Part shown: piece after piece, positions 28,264 to 37,911 of the stretch
Layout: each line of letters begins with the position of its first letter
How positions within the stretch are numbered: position 1 is the first letter of the stretch
Origin: Rossellomorea marisflavi
Lineage (GTDB): Bacteria > Bacillota > Bacilli > Bacillales > Bacillaceae_B
Assembly (NCBI RefSeq): GCF_009806575.1
Contig: NZ_CP047095.1
Coordinates: 2,298,001-2,362,000, forward strand
Length of the DNA stretch: 64,000 bases
Direction of reading: 5' to 3'
Made by a program: the position numbers and the translations under genes
The notes under the pieces: model-generated
What the model was told of the DNA's origin: nothing
The model's input: the letters and a program-made list of their open reading frames with translations, nothing else
Databases searched by the model: none

Positions 28264-29328
28264 TCAAATTCCTCCGCCATCTTCATGAACGGCCCGTTTT
28301 TCTTTCCGGATTGCTTTCATCAAGGATAATGCCCCTATCGTCGCAATCATGACCGAAACGGGGATGATGATGGAATAAATGTCATAGTCGACCAAAAGCT
28401 TTACAAGGAAATACGAAATACTCAATGACACAAGTGGTGAGACGATCCAGATCTTCACGATCTTTTTCACGATATCGCTCTGGATGACTTCCCTCCCGTT
28501 CCTGGCGGTGCCAAGTCCGATAATGGAAGAAGACGTCACCTGGACCAGGGGTACGGGAAGCCCGAAGATCGAACTTGTGATCACCAGACCGGCCCCTACA
28601 CTAGAAATGAGGATCCCCTCTGGCTTGGTGAACCGGGTGATCTTCTTGCCGTTCGTTTCCACTACTTTAGCACCTAATAAAAGTGCCCCTATTGCGACAA
28701 ACGCTCCTCCCACCCAAACGGCCGGACCCGCTTTCAGCATGCCGGCCCCAACCAGGGGACCGACGGCATTGGCCACATTGTTCATGCCCGCAGAGAAGGC
28801 CTCCAGGAAGCCCGCGAGAATCAAAACGTACCCGATCCATGTATGATTGAATGTCCACCCCCGCTTTTCGAGCCCATATAGCCCTTTAGCAAGCAACCAT
28901 GTAAGAATGAACGCCGTAAACGGGACAATCACCCAAAACAACATGATGGTCAGCAGGGATTTAATGAATAGAACCTGATACGCTACCCCTACTCCCACCA
29001 CAGCCCCGACCGTCACCTCACTTGTCGAAAGCGGGATTCCCATCAGATTGGCAATGAAAAGGGAACAAGTAGCGGATAAAAGAATGATGATCACTAACTT
29101 GGACGTCAGGATGGTTGATGGAATGATCCCCGACCCGATGGTTTTGACTACCTCACCACCTCCGAGGACTGCACCGGCAAGGACCCCGATGGAGCAGATG
29201 ACAAGGGCTACTTTCATTTTCTTGATGGCACCCGATCCGTAAGCCACCCCCATTGTGGCAGCCGCGCCGCTTGCCCCGATATTCATGGCAAAGAATAAAC
29301 TGATGATGATGGCGATGATTTCCAGCAT
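28264..29328 (-). CDS. cysP: Sulfate permease CysP (PiT family)
   Basis: 354-residue membrane transporter of the inorganic phosphate transporter (PiT) family, with about ten helices and the duplicated family motif: GANNMANA-like [14 protein letters not shown] near 185-198, and the N-terminal counterpart [16 protein letters not shown] near 16-31. In B. subtilis the protein in this operon position imports sulfate and not phosphate. Context here is the same, between cysH and sat. RBS AGGAGGGC. Confidence 0.9.
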   Translation of the reverse strand: MLEIIAIIISLFFAMNIGASGAAATMGVAYGSGAIKKMKVALVICSIGVLAGAVLGGGEVVKTIGSGIIPSTILTSKLVIIILLSATCSLFIANLMGIPLSTSEVTVGAVVGVGVAYQVLFIKSLLTIMLFWVIVPFTAFILTWLLAKGLYGLEKRGWTFNHTWIGYVLILAGFLEAFSAGMNNVANAVGPLVGAGMLKAGPAVWVGGAFVAIGALLLGAKVVETNGKKITRFTKPEGILISSVGAGLVITSSIFGLPVPLVQVTSSSIIGLGTARNGREVIQSDIVKKIVKIWIVSPLVSLSISYFLVKLLVDYDIYSIIIPVSVMIATIGALSLMKAIRKEKRAVHEDGGGI

Positions 29329-29338
29329 GTCTGCCCTC

Positions 29339-30037
29339 CTAGTGTAGCCCGCATTCCGTCTTGCCTTTGCCTGTCCATCTGCCTGATCTCAAATCATTCA
29401 TATCATAAGCAGGGGATGTACAATGGGAGCACCCGATGCTCGGGTAGCCTTGATCATGCAACACATTATATGGAAGGGAGTGTTTATGGACATATCTCCA
29501 TACATCCTTCCATGTCCAATGGATCAACGGACAGATCTTGATGGAACTGAACTTGTCATCTTTATTGATGAACTGTGTATCCTTCCGCGTCGGGGACTGC
29601 TCGCGCCTGAGCCCTGAAATCCAGGCATCCCCGCCTGAAAGCACCTCCTTCAACGGATCGAGCTTCCTGATCTGACAGCACTGATTCGGCTGCGTTTCCC
29701 ATAACCGATCCCCAAATTGTGCTGCTTGTTCCTCGAGGGATAGCGCAGGTTTTTTCATCTCGATCTGAAGGGAAGGATACTTTTCTTCCACTTTTTTGAT
29801 TGTCTCGTACGTTTCCTTGAAGTGGACATCGGTATCCAGGAAGACGATGTTTGCACTGGGATTCACCTTAGAGATGAGATCGATCAGGACCATTCCCTCG
29901 ATCCCGAAGCTGCACGCGTACACAATCCTGTCACCATAATGCCCATATGCCCATTCCAAGACGTTCAGGGCCCCTTTGTAGGTGGGATCAACCCCGAAGT
30001 CCTGATCATGTTCTTTCCAATTTTCGTATGTCAACAC
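29339..30037 (-). CDS. cysH: Adenylyl-sulfate (APS) reductase
   Basis: Reduces APS (and perhaps PAPS) to sulfite with thioredoxin. 232 residues from the GTG at 30037, matching the B. subtilis N-terminus (VLTYENW). Two cysteine pairs, CC in NQCCQIRK near 119-120 and C-x2-C in GCSHCTSP near 205-208, ligate the 4Fe-4S cluster that marks the APS type. The C-terminal ECGLH carries the catalytic cysteine. The longer open frame upstream is rejected because GCGGTGAT fits this GTG. Confidence 0.93.
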   Translation of the reverse strand: MLTYENWKEHDQDFGVDPTYKGALNVLEWAYGHYGDRIVYACSFGIEGMVLIDLISKVNPSANIVFLDTDVHFKETYETIKKVEEKYPSLQIEMKKPALSLEEQAAQFGDRLWETQPNQCCQIRKLDPLKEVLSGGDAWISGLRREQSPTRKDTQFINKDDKFSSIKICPLIHWTWKDVWRYVHKHSLPYNVLHDQGYPSIGCSHCTSPAYDMNDLRSGRWTGKGKTECGLH

Positions 30038-30136
30038 GTTGATCACCGCTTTCCTCATGCCCAAAAGAAAAAGACATTCATGCGCAGTCAAATAAAACCT
30101 GCGGATGAATGCCTCTAGTTTTTCTAGTCAGCATGA

Positions 30137-30289
30137 TTATTTGATTCGTACTTTTTCATTCCGTTCTAATTGAATGACTTTACCGTTTTGCACCACGATC
30201 GTAATGGAACCGAAGTCCATGTTTTCAAGCATGGAATTGATCGTATCCATCCATCCCGCCGCATTTTCCTGCTTATCCTTCTTGTTCAT
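30137..30289 (-). CDS. YezD-like DUF2292 small protein
   Basis: 50 residues from the ATG at 30289 (GGGGGGAAG just upstream); the longer frame begins inside the SAM-riboswitch terminator. The C-terminal half, MDFGSITIVVQNGKVIQLERNEKVRIK as read in parts, has the G-S-I/V...V-x-N/D-G-K-V-x-Q-x-E pattern of DUF2292/YezD. These small proteins sit in sulfur operons and their role is unknown. It is the first gene of the operon. Confidence 0.8.
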   Translation of the reverse strand: MNKKDKQENAAGWMDTINSMLENMDFGSITIVVQNGKVIQLERNEKVRIK

Positions 30290-30327
30290 CGACTTCCCCC
30301 CGTTTTCAACATCTGGGTCCATGGAAA

Positions 30328-30468
30328 AACAGCCCCCCATTTCGGAAAGCTGTTCAGGTATCGAACCTTATCTTCCAAAATGAGTCCCATTTTGCTGGAG
30401 TTAGCACCTTACATTATGTAGGTTGCCGGGTTTCATCGGGCCAGTTCCCTCCACCACTCTGGATAAGT
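30328..30468 (-). promoter_or_regulatory. SAM-I riboswitch (S-box) of the sulfate operon
   Basis: Minus strand, the S-box consensus is nearly complete: CTTATCCAGAG, GGTGGAGGGA, CTGGCCCGATGAAACC, CGGCAACC, GGTGCTAACTCCAGCA and the closing GGAAGATAAG (aptamer 30468-30367). The terminator AACAGC...GCTGTT followed by TTTTT lies at 30354-30324. High SAM should stop transcription of all ten downstream genes. Confidence 0.96.
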
Positions 30469-30490
30469 TATATTCATTTGAATAACTAAA

Positions 30491-30518
30491 ATAATAACAG
30501 ATAATTGAGATAAGTCAA
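30491..30518 (-). promoter_or_regulatory. Promoter of the sulfate operon
   Basis: TTGACT, 16-bp spacer, TATTAT on the minus strand, about 23 bp before the S-box. Bases 30520-30690 beyond it hold nothing I can name. Confidence 0.75.
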
Positions 30519-30695
30519 TCCGACTTTTTTTATAGGAATAATGAATTTGAACTATTTTTCACAAACTCATTTCCTCCAGGCCCTTAACACAAGGTATTCA
30601 GAGAAATTCGATTCAACCACCATTTTTTATTTGTGGGCCTATCCGAATTCTTGATTCCCTTCATCCAGACAATAGTAGGCTGTGTCCGCAAACAA

Positions 30696-30725
30696 AAAAA
30701 TCGTGATCAGGCAGCCACGATTTTT
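30696..30725 (-). terminator. Terminator of the FabG-like gene
   Basis: AAAAATCGTG pairs with CACGATTTTT around a 10-nt loop. T-runs on both sides. Confidence 0.85.
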
Positions 30726-30742
30726 CATACTTGGATAATTGA

Positions 30743-31495
30743 TTAGGAAACCGGCCCGCCGGAAATGTACAGGATCTGACCGTTCACGTATGATGAGCGT
30801 TCATCTGCAAAAAAGGCAACGGCGTTGGCGATATCTTCCGGCTGACCGCTTCGCCTGGCCGGTATTTGATTGATACTCATGCTGACCAATTCGTCAAACG
30901 GAACACCCATACGCTCGGCGGTCTGGCGCGTCATATCGGTCTCAATGAATCCTGGTGCCACGGCGTTTGCGGTGATCCCGTAAGGACCGAGCTCGATGGC
31001 AAGCGTCTTCGTCAACCCCTGAAGGCCGGCTTTGGCAGTGGAATAATTCGCCTGTCCACGGTTCCCCAATGCAGATGTGGAGGATACATTGATGATCCTC
31101 CCGTACTTTTGCTGCACCATGAAGGTTTGGACCTCCCTCGTCATGAGGAACGCTCCTTTCAGATGGACGTCCATGACCGTATCCCAATCCCCATCGGACA
31201 TTTTATAAAGAAGATTGTCCCTGATCACGCCTGCATTGTTCACGAGGATGTCAATCCGTCCGAAGCGTCCAACAATTTCCGCCACGGCTCCCTTTACATC
31301 ATCCGGTTTGGAAATATCCGTGACTCTCAGAAGTGGTTCACCCCCTCGTGCGTCTTCCCCCATCAATCGAAGGGCTGCGTCATCCGTGTCCAGTACTGCA
31401 ACCTGATATCCTTCCTGTGCAAGCCTTTCCCCAACAGCCTTTCCGATTCCTTTAGCTCCACCGGTGACGATGGCCACCCTTTTTATATTGGTCAC
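30743..31495 (-). CDS. FabG-like short-chain dehydrogenase/reductase
   Basis: 250-residue classical SDR: 3-oxoacyl-ACP or acetoacetyl-CoA reductase type. Cofactor motif TGGAKGIGKAVG near residues 11-22, NNAG near 88-91, catalytic Ser in NVSSTSALG near 138-141, and YSTAKAG near 153-159. The C-terminus FFADERSSYVNGQILYISGG is typical of FabG. As it stands alone outside the fatty-acid operon, a role in degradation or polyhydroxyalkanoate-like metabolism is as likely as synthesis. GTG start with GGAG ten bases upstream. Confidence 0.88.
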   Translation of the reverse strand: MTNIKRVAIVTGGAKGIGKAVGERLAQEGYQVAVLDTDDAALRLMGEDARGGEPLLRVTDISKPDDVKGAVAEIVGRFGRIDILVNNAGVIRDNLLYKMSDGDWDTVMDVHLKGAFLMTREVQTFMVQQKYGRIINVSSTSALGNRGQANYSTAKAGLQGLTKTLAIELGPYGITANAVAPGFIETDMTRQTAERMGVPFDELVSMSINQIPARRSGQPEDIANAVAFFADERSSYVNGQILYISGGPVS

Positions 31496-31720
31496 GTTCT
31501 GCTCACTCCTTTTGTGAATGGTTGTTCATTCAGTGGGCTGCACTCGACTGCAACCACTCTACGTATCAATTCGGCATATTATGGAATGTTCCTGCATCTC
31601 CCTTATGGATGAGCGTAATTGTGAATGCGGGAGCGCCAGGATCACGTAATTATCTTTCACTGCGTATATACAGATACAACAGGATCCCGGACGGCCATTG
31701 GGCTTTCCGGGATCCTGTTG

Positions 31721-32989
31721 TTACACCAATAATTGAAACAACGTCTTATCCTGATTGACACATTGATACGCAAATCCTTTTTGATTCATCCGGTCAAGTA
31801 GTCCGGGGTAATCTTCCCTATGCTTGAGTTCGATTCCAACGAGTGCGGGTCCGCTCTCTTTGTTGTTTTTCTTCGTATACTCAAAGCGGTTGATGTCGTC
31901 ATGAGGTCCAAGCACCTCATCGAGGAATTCCCTGAGGGCTCCGGCCCTTTGGGGGAAATGAACGATGAAATAATGCTGCAATCCTTCAAAGATCATCGAT
32001 CGTTCCTTGATTTCCTGCATTCTGCCGATGTCATTATTGCCGCCGCTCACGACACATACCACGTTTTTCCCCTTGATCTGATCGGCATACTGATCGAGGG
32101 CTGCGAGGGAGAGCGAACCAGTAGGCTCTGCAACGATCGCATTGCGATTATAGAGTTCGAGGAGGGTGGAACATACCTTGCCTTCAGGTACCACAAGCAG
32201 ATCATCTAATACCTCCCGGCAGATCCTGTAGGTGATTTCACCTACATTCTTAACTGCGGCACCGTCTACAAAGGGATCGATATCCGAAAGGGTGACATGC
32301 TTGCCCTGGGTCAGGCACTCGTTCATGGCGGCAGCGCCCGATGGTTCAGCACCGATCACCAACGTATCGGGCGAAACACTCTTCAGGAACGTCCCCATTC
32401 CCGCAGCCAACCCGCCTCCACCGACCGGAACGAACAGGTAATCGATCTGTTCGCTGCAATCATTGAGGATTTCTACTGCCACTGTCCCTTGGCCAGCAAT
32501 CACATCTTCATTGTCATAGGGATGAATGAACGTCCGATTTTCTTGTTCGCTGCATAGAATGGCTTTTTCATAAGCATCATCGAATGTATCACCTGTCAAG
32601 ACCACTTCCACATGTTCTCCGCCGAAGAACTTCACTTGATCCACTTTTTGCTTAGGGGTCGTGGTCGGCATGAAGATCTTTCCGTGGCTTCGTAATAGGT
32701 GACAGGAATGGGCGACTCCCTGGGCATGGTTTCCGGCGCTCGCACAGGCAATCCCGTTTTGAAGTTCCTCTTCAGACAGTTTTTTGATGCGATTATAGGC
32801 ACCACGGATTTTGAATGATCGCACGACTTGAAGATCTTCCCGTTTCAGATATACGTTACACCCATATTTATCCGATAGCAGAGAATTGAACTGCAAAGGT
32901 GTATGAAGCACTACGTCTTTGATGCGCTGATTGGCGATCATGATGTCTTCCACCAATACGGTTTGACTCTTTTGCTGTGTTTGATCCAT
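31721..32989 (-). CDS. ilvA: Threonine dehydratase, biosynthetic
   Basis: PLP enzyme turning threonine into 2-oxobutyrate, the first step to isoleucine. 422 residues. The PLP lysine lies in RSFKIRGAYNR near 57-67, the phosphate-binding glycine loop VPVGGGGLAAG near 185-195, and a C-terminal ACT-like regulatory domain (residues ~330-422, beginning HYFIVHFPQRAGALREF) gives feedback control. This short single-ACT form matches B. subtilis IlvA. ATG at 32989 with AAAGGAAGAG upstream. Controlled by the T-box leader before it. Confidence 0.94.
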   Translation of the reverse strand: MDQTQQKSQTVLVEDIMIANQRIKDVVLHTPLQFNSLLSDKYGCNVYLKREDLQVVRSFKIRGAYNRIKKLSEEELQNGIACASAGNHAQGVAHSCHLLRSHGKIFMPTTTPKQKVDQVKFFGGEHVEVVLTGDTFDDAYEKAILCSEQENRTFIHPYDNEDVIAGQGTVAVEILNDCSEQIDYLFVPVGGGGLAAGMGTFLKSVSPDTLVIGAEPSGAAAMNECLTQGKHVTLSDIDPFVDGAAVKNVGEITYRICREVLDDLLVVPEGKVCSTLLELYNRNAIVAEPTGSLSLAALDQYADQIKGKNVVCVVSGGNNDIGRMQEIKERSMIFEGLQHYFIVHFPQRAGALREFLDEVLGPHDDINRFEYTKKNNKESGPALVGIELKHREDYPGLLDRMNQKGFAYQCVNQDKTLFQLLV

Positions 32990-33020
32990 GCTTCTCTTCC
33001 TTTCTATTGCTTTTTCACAC

Positions 33021-33272
33021 AAAAAACCCGTCCCCTGATTAGGGACGAGTCTGCTCGCGTTACCACCCTAGTTCCGGTCCACACTGGCCCGGCACTCTAT
33101 GAATCTTCTTCTTAACGGTGAAGACCGACAGAGCTTACTGTATCAATTCAGCCCTGTTTCTCGGAGAGGATCTTCAGATCATGGTATCCGCCGGTTCCCA
33201 GCAACCCGGCTCTCTTTGGGACACGTTATCATCCTACTGTTCTCGTCATTGAATATGATTCTTCAATTTTAT
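33021..33272 (-). promoter_or_regulatory. T-box leader of ilvA (probably tRNA-Ile)
   Basis: Minus strand: the near-invariant T-box AGGGTGGTAACGCG (33069-33056; usual form AGGGTGGTACCGCG) is followed by the terminator CTCGTCCC...GGGGACGGG plus TTTTTT (33050-33021). Stem I carries AGAGAG and GCTGGGAACC features and a likely specifier AUC (before TGAAGATCC), an isoleucine codon that fits ilvA. Uncharged tRNA-Ile should prevent termination. Confidence 0.93.
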
Positions 33273-33278
33273 ACATAA

Positions 33279-33307
33279 GAGTAACAGGTAATAAAATACG
33301 CGTCAAT
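33279..33307 (-). promoter_or_regulatory. Promoter of ilvA
   Basis: TTGACG, 17-bp spacer, TACTCT on the minus strand, just before the T-box leader. Confidence 0.6.
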
Positions 33308-33340
33308 AAGTTTATTGTCAATTTTGAATATTCCATTAAT

Positions 33341-33354
33341 GTAAACGCAATCAT
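33341..33354. promoter_or_regulatory. Possible cre site upstream of the ilvA promoter
   Basis: TGTAAACGCAATCA fits cre except at one central position. It lies about 35 bp upstream of the -35 box, a place where CcpA can activate. Confidence 0.35.
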
Positions 33355-33410
33355 TTACGCACGCCACTTTAACTGACCCAAAAATCCCGTTTCAGAATTC
33401 TATAATCGTA

Positions 33411-34223
33411 TCATTTCAGCTGTTTTGAAAACTCCCGGAAAGCTTGATGATTGGTCGGACCATGCCCATCCCCAAGTTCAAGGGTATGTTCAATGGCAGA
33501 AGAAATGAACGTCTTTGCAAGCGATACTGCCTCATGGACAGTGTGACCCTTGGCAATTTGAGCCGTGATCGCTGCTGAGTACGTACAGCCTGTACCATGG
33601 GTATGTCGTGTATGGAAGCGCCTGGAAGTGAACGTGTGAAAATGCTCTCCATCATACAAAAGATCGGTCACAAGATCCGAAGCCGAATCCTGAAGATGCC
33701 CTCCTTTAATGATGACGTTATCCGCCCCCATGGTGTGGATGATTTTGGCCGCTTTCTTCTGATCTTCCATTGTATGGATTTTGATTCCTGTCATTTTTTC
33801 TGCTTCAGGGAGATTGGGGGTGATTACATAAGACAAGGGGATCAATTCATGGATCAGCGCATCGACGGCCCCTTCATGAAGCAGGGAAGCCCCGCCCTTT
33901 GCCACCATGACCGGATCGACCACCACGCGCCTCCATCCACGCTGCTCAATGGATGCAGCGACAATGGAAATCATTTCTCTGTCCACCAGCATACCGGTCT
34001 TGACTGCGTCAGGACTCAAATCCGTTGCGATGGCATCCATTTGTTCTTCCACAAAAGATGGCGGGACGGGATGGATCCCGTGGACGCCCAATGTGTTTTG
34101 TGCCGTCACTGCAGTGATGGCACTCATCCCGAACACCCCGAGTTCCTGGAACGTCTTAATATCCGCTTGGATCCCTGCACCGCCACCACTATCTGATCCG
34201 GCAATGGTCAATACTTTTTTCAT
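33411..34223 (-). CDS. thiD: Hydroxymethylpyrimidine (phosphate) kinase
   Basis: Phosphorylates HMP and HMP-P to HMP-PP for thiamine synthesis. 270 residues from the ATG at 34223. Ribokinase-fold motifs: [20 protein letters not shown] near residues 4-23 and the anion-hole [14 protein letters not shown] near 209-222. It overlaps the end of thiF by about 35 bp, with AGGAG ten bases before the chosen ATG. Last gene of the thiamine operon. Confidence 0.93.
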   Translation of the reverse strand: MKKVLTIAGSDSGGGAGIQADIKTFQELGVFGMSAITAVTAQNTLGVHGIHPVPPSFVEEQMDAIATDLSPDAVKTGMLVDREMISIVAASIEQRGWRRVVVDPVMVAKGGASLLHEGAVDALIHELIPLSYVITPNLPEAEKMTGIKIHTMEDQKKAAKIIHTMGADNVIIKGGHLQDSASDLVTDLLYDGEHFHTFTSRRFHTRHTHGTGCTYSAAITAQIAKGHTVHEAVSLAKTFISSAIEHTLELGDGHGPTNHQAFREFSKQLK

Positions 34224-35253
34224 CTTGCACACACTCCTGTTCATCGATGTATTTACGGTAAAGGGCCTTCGCTTCAGGAATATCGGATGTCCCATGGATC
34301 AAGGCACGTCCATCTGAAAAAACGACCATCCGGTGCCCTTCGATGTTCACATTCACAAGGAATCGGTTAGCACTGAGGATCCGCCCCTCCTTCATCCTTT
34401 TAGTAAACGATTCGAGGTGAAGACTGAGGGGGCTTGAAGGCCTGATGTGGACGGCATCCCTCCCACAAAGGACGCTTGCCTTCACTCCCGATGTTCCTTT
34501 CAAAGCCGGAAAGGTTGGGTTCGATCCGCATGTCGGGCAATCCATTTTTCTCATGCTTTCGATGGTGACCTCACTACGGCTGTTTTCCCACAGATCAAAG
34601 GATAAGAGCGTCTTTCTCAGAGTGCCTTTTGCGCCGGTGAGGATCTTCAACGCTTCTGTGGTCTGATAAGAGGTCACCATCGTGACGGCAGGAGAGATGA
34701 TCCCCTGCGATTCACACGAATCCCCGTTCACCGGCAGTACGTCCTGAAGACAGCGAAGACAGGGTCCTTCGCCAGGGAGGAAGGTATGGGTGATTCCATA
34801 GGAACCAAGGCAGGCACCGAAGATCCAGGGAATCGACCTCATCCGCGCATGATCATTCACCATGAGTCTCACATGGAAGTTATCGGTCGCATCGATCAAC
34901 AGATCCGCTTCCATTGAGGAAAGCATGCCGGGGGTGACTTCTCCCACCCTTCCGTCAATTTCCACCTGTGAATTCACTCTTTTCAACCGTCGTTCGGCGG
35001 CCGCCGCCTTTGGAAGTGAGCTCTCTGCATCGTGCTCCGTATACAGCTGCTGCCGCTGCAGATTGCTCCATTCCACATAATCACGGTCGATGATGGTGAG
35101 CTTCCCCACCCCCGACCTTGCCAACATGTCGGCAACAGAAGATCCCAGTGCACCGGCACCGATGATGATGACGCGCTTCTCCCCCAGGACTGCCTGCCCC
35201 CGTTCTCCAATGGGAGCAAATAAAATCTGTCTGGAGTACCTTTCGCTTTTCAC
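34189..35253 (-). CDS. thiF: Sulfur-carrier protein ThiS adenylyltransferase
   Basis: Adenylates the C-terminal glycine of ThiS so that sulfur can be loaded. 354 residues, E1/MoeB fold with nucleotide motif [15 protein letters not shown] near residues 29-43, [15 protein letters not shown] near 56-70, and zinc pairs C-x2-C (CLRC near 167-170 and CPTC near 237-240). A C-terminal rhodanese-like extension is partly recognisable. GTG start overlaps the thiG stop (GTGA). Confidence 0.9.
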   Translation of the reverse strand: MKSERYSRQILFAPIGERGQAVLGEKRVIIIGAGALGSSVADMLARSGVGKLTIIDRDYVEWSNLQRQQLYTEHDAESSLPKAAAAERRLKRVNSQVEIDGRVGEVTPGMLSSMEADLLIDATDNFHVRLMVNDHARMRSIPWIFGACLGSYGITHTFLPGEGPCLRCLQDVLPVNGDSCESQGIISPAVTMVTSYQTTEALKILTGAKGTLRKTLLSFDLWENSRSEVTIESMRKMDCPTCGSNPTFPALKGTSGVKASVLCGRDAVHIRPSSPLSLHLESFTKRMKEGRILSANRFLVNVNIEGHRMVVFSDGRALIHGTSDIPEAKALYRKYIDEQECVQDEKSIDHCRIR

Positions 35254-36014
35254 TGCATCAGTCCCTCCAATGGGCTGCTTGCTGATGCATAGGTCTTTTC
35301 CGGGATACGCCCCGCTTCACATCCCAGTCGTCCGGACAATACCGCAAGCTTCATCGCCTCTGCCATCTTCACAGGGTCGCCTGCTTGAGCAACGGCCGTA
35401 TTCAATAAGACAGCGTCGGCTCCAAGCTCCATCGCTTTCGTCGCATCTGCGGGCGAGCCGATCCCTGCATCAACAATGACGGGTACACGAGCCTGCTCGA
35501 TGATGAAGGAAAGATTCAGGGGATTGATGATTCCCTGACCCGATCCGATCGGTGAAGCACCCGGCATGATGGCATGAACGCCAAGTTCCTCGAGTCTTTT
35601 GGCAAGGACGACGTCATCCGATGTATAGGAGAGGACGGTAAACCCTTGACTCAGCAGTTCTTCAGAAGCTTTCAAGGTTTCCACTGGATCCGGTAGCAGG
35701 GTCTTTTCACATCCGATCACTTCCACTTTGACCATGTCACATAAACCTGATGCCTTCGCAAGCTGTGCATGGCGGACGGCTTCCGCGGCATCTTTCGCTC
35801 CGGCCGTATTGGGCAGTAAAGTGAAGCTCCCGAGATCTAATTCCTCCAGGACATTTTCCCCAGGGGAATCAAATACGTTCATGCGACGGACCGAAAAGGT
35901 GAGGATTTCCGCACCTGACGCTTTCACAGCCTTTCGCTGGATCTCCTGATCCGGATACTTCCCCGTACCGAGAAGCAATCTTGATTCAAATTCATACGTC
36001 CCTATCTTCAACAT
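35250..36014 (-). CDS. thiG: Thiazole synthase
   Basis: Builds the thiazole phosphate from deoxyxylulose phosphate, dehydroglycine and ThiS-thiocarboxylate. 254 residues, TIM barrel. Signature [11 protein letters not shown] near 13-23, the Schiff-base lysine in DMVKVEVIG near 96, and phosphate-binding [30 protein letters not shown] near 174-203. RBS AGGAGG. Directly follows thiS. Confidence 0.95.
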   Translation of the reverse strand: MLKIGTYEFESRLLLGTGKYPDQEIQRKAVKASGAEILTFSVRRMNVFDSPGENVLEELDLGSFTLLPNTAGAKDAAEAVRHAQLAKASGLCDMVKVEVIGCEKTLLPDPVETLKASEELLSQGFTVLSYTSDDVVLAKRLEELGVHAIMPGASPIGSGQGIINPLNLSFIIEQARVPVIVDAGIGSPADATKAMELGADAVLLNTAVAQAGDPVKMAEAMKLAVLSGRLGCEAGRIPEKTYASASSPLEGLMQ

Positions 36015-36015
36015 G

Positions 36016-36219
36016 TCAACCGCCTCCTACGAAATGGACGATCTCTACCCGATCGCCAGCATTCAATTTGATATCCCTATGCTCAGCTTTCTTCAGTATC
36101 TGTTTGTTCCACTCCACGATCAGCATCCGCTCACCAGTCTTAAGGTGGATAAGGAGGTCATCTACTGACTTCACTTGTGGTGGAACCTCGGTTTCTATCC
36201 CATTGACGTGTATATTCAT
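36016..36219 (-). CDS. thiS: Sulfur carrier protein ThiS
   Basis: 67-residue ubiquitin-like carrier ending in FVGGG; the terminal Gly-Gly is activated by ThiF and carries sulfur as thiocarboxylate. ATG at 36219 with AAAGGAGAT upstream. The coding start lies inside the end of thiO in another frame, an overlap of about 62 bp. Confidence 0.92.
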   Translation of the reverse strand: MNIHVNGIETEVPPQVKSVDDLLIHLKTGERMLIVEWNKQILKKAEHRDIKLNAGDRVEIVHFVGGG

Positions 36220-37297
36220 AACCCAATCTCCTTTCGCAGTCCTTATCACTCAGTAGATCTGCCATCAGCACTCCAGTAATCGGAGCCAGAAGAATCCCAT
36301 TCCGGTAGTGACCTGTCGCCAATGACAGTCCCTCCACATCCGGAACCCTTCCCATGAATGGGAGCCGTGAGGATGTTTTCGGCCTCGTACCTGCCCATGC
36401 TTTTCCCCATGCGGCAGCGGCAATGCCCGGTGCAATGGTGCACGCCTTGGCAAGTAAACGTGAGACGCTCTCAGCAGCTACATCTTCACTGAACGATCCT
36501 ACTTGTTCCGTGGCACCGATCGTCAATGTGCCATCTGCTTTCGGGACCAAATACACGTCATCTGATACAATCGTTCGATTCAGGAATCCCTCCTTAGGGG
36601 TCACAGAAATGCATTCCCCTTTTACCGGCGCAGCGTCCAGTTTAATTCCTACCCGTCGCAGGATATGCTGACTCCAGGCGCCACCTGCTACCACCACCTC
36701 ATCACCATAAAGAGGTCCCCGCGTGGTGTTGACACCAATGACTGAACGCCCTTTCATGATGAGTGTGTTGACCTCGGTGCCTTCATGGAGTACCGCCCCC
36801 ATAGTTGCTGCCGAAATAGCCAGCGCTTCTGACAGTCGAGGTGCAAGAAGATTGCCGTCCCGTGGTATATAAAGACCGCCAATGAATGAGCGGGATAAGG
36901 AAGGCTCCATTTTCCTTAACTCCCTTTCCTCCAGCCACCGCAATTCCTCCTTCATCCCCTGTGGACTGTTCGCTTCCTCTTGAAGGAGGTGTTGCTCCCT
37001 GCCTGTCATAGCAGGCATGATCATTCCGTTTTGTCTCAAACCGATATCGATTCCTGAACAGTTCAGGAGCTGTTCGGCTAGGGCCGGGAAGAGATCCCTG
37101 CTTTCTTTGGCAAGGGAGGTCATGGAGGGGTTTCCCCTGGTTTCAGTATGGACCCCCAACATTCCAGCTGCTGCACCTGAGGCTTTGCCCGCAAGCTTCC
37201 CTTTTTCCAAAAGGGTGACGTTGCACCCCTTTTTCATAAGCTCGAAGGCGATGGATAGACCAATCACACCTCCACCGACAATGATGATGCGCTTCAT
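36158..37297 (-). CDS. thiO: Glycine oxidase
   Basis: FAD enzyme making dehydroglycine (iminoacetate) from glycine for thiazole formation. 379 residues, with the FAD motif IIVGGGVIGLSIAFELMKKG near 4-23, the DAO-family second motif GDEVVVAGGAWS near 200-211 and the C-terminal GHYRNGILLAP near 337-347. ATG overlaps the tenI stop (ATGA). The last ~20 codons overlap thiS. Confidence 0.92.
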   Translation of the reverse strand: MKRIIIVGGGVIGLSIAFELMKKGCNVTLLEKGKLAGKASGAAAGMLGVHTETRGNPSMTSLAKESRDLFPALAEQLLNCSGIDIGLRQNGMIMPAMTGREQHLLQEEANSPQGMKEELRWLEERELRKMEPSLSRSFIGGLYIPRDGNLLAPRLSEALAISAATMGAVLHEGTEVNTLIMKGRSVIGVNTTRGPLYGDEVVVAGGAWSQHILRRVGIKLDAAPVKGECISVTPKEGFLNRTIVSDDVYLVPKADGTLTIGATEQVGSFSEDVAAESVSRLLAKACTIAPGIAAAAWGKAWAGTRPKTSSRLPFMGRVPDVEGLSLATGHYRNGILLAPITGVLMADLLSDKDCERRLGYEYTRQWDRNRGSTTSEVSR

Positions 37298-37911
37298 CGT
37301 GCTCCACCTCCCTTTAAAGATGCTCGATAATCCTCGGCCGCCCCCCGCGGATCCGTGCTGAGGAACACACCAGACAACACGGCGATGCCTGCTGCCCCTG
37401 CACGGATTACTTCAGCAGAGTTGTCCGGCGTGATCCCGCCTATTCCAACTACGGGAAATTCATCTTTTACTTTGCTGATTGCACCCACTCCGATACCGGT
37501 CTTTCCTGGTTTGGAGCCCGTATGATATATGTTCCCTAGGAGAATGGAGTCGGCTCCTGTTTTTCCTGCCGCATCTGCTTCCGCGGGACTATGCACGGAT
37601 ATTCCAATTTTGATCGTCGGGAACATCCTTTTGATTTCGGAGGGGGTGACGCTCCGGGATCCGAGCTGAACCCGTTCTACACCCGTCAACAAGGCTATGT
37701 CGACGCGATCATTGACAACCAGCTTCTCTGCAGGAACACCGGATGAGAGAAGCGCGAGAATGGTGTCGTATAGACAGCGCGACGACCAATTGTTTTCCCT
37801 CAGGTGAATGGCATCCACCAGGTGATGCACAAGCGAGCAGATTTGGACCACTTCTCGTGGAGACTGCTTTCCCGACGTGATGATGTGAAACTCCGGTTGG
37901 GACACTGCCAT
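37294..37911 (-). CDS. tenI: Thiazole tautomerase
   Basis: TIM-barrel homologue of ThiE that aromatises the thiazole product in bacilli. 205 residues from the ATG at 37911, the B. subtilis TenI length. Visible: VDAIHLREN near 31-39, the PPi-region equivalent GISVHSPAEA, the SILLGNIYHTGSKPG loop near 119-133, and VGIGGITPDN near 151-160. ATG overlaps the tenA stop (TAATG). Confidence 0.92.
   Translation of the reverse strand: MAVSQPEFHIITSGKQSPREVVQICSLVHHLVDAIHLRENNWSSRCLYDTILALLSSGVPAEKLVVNDRVDIALLTGVERVQLGSRSVTPSEIKRMFPTIKIGISVHSPAEADAAGKTGADSILLGNIYHTGSKPGKTGIGVGAISKVKDEFPVVGIGGITPDNSAEVIRAGAAGIAVLSGVFLSTDPRGAAEDYRASLKGGGAR

Noticed and set aside
30866-31612. 248-codon open frame on the plus strand
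   Set aside because: It lies opposite the FabG-like gene, has no recognisable domain and no good RBS. It is a shadow of GC-rich third positions.
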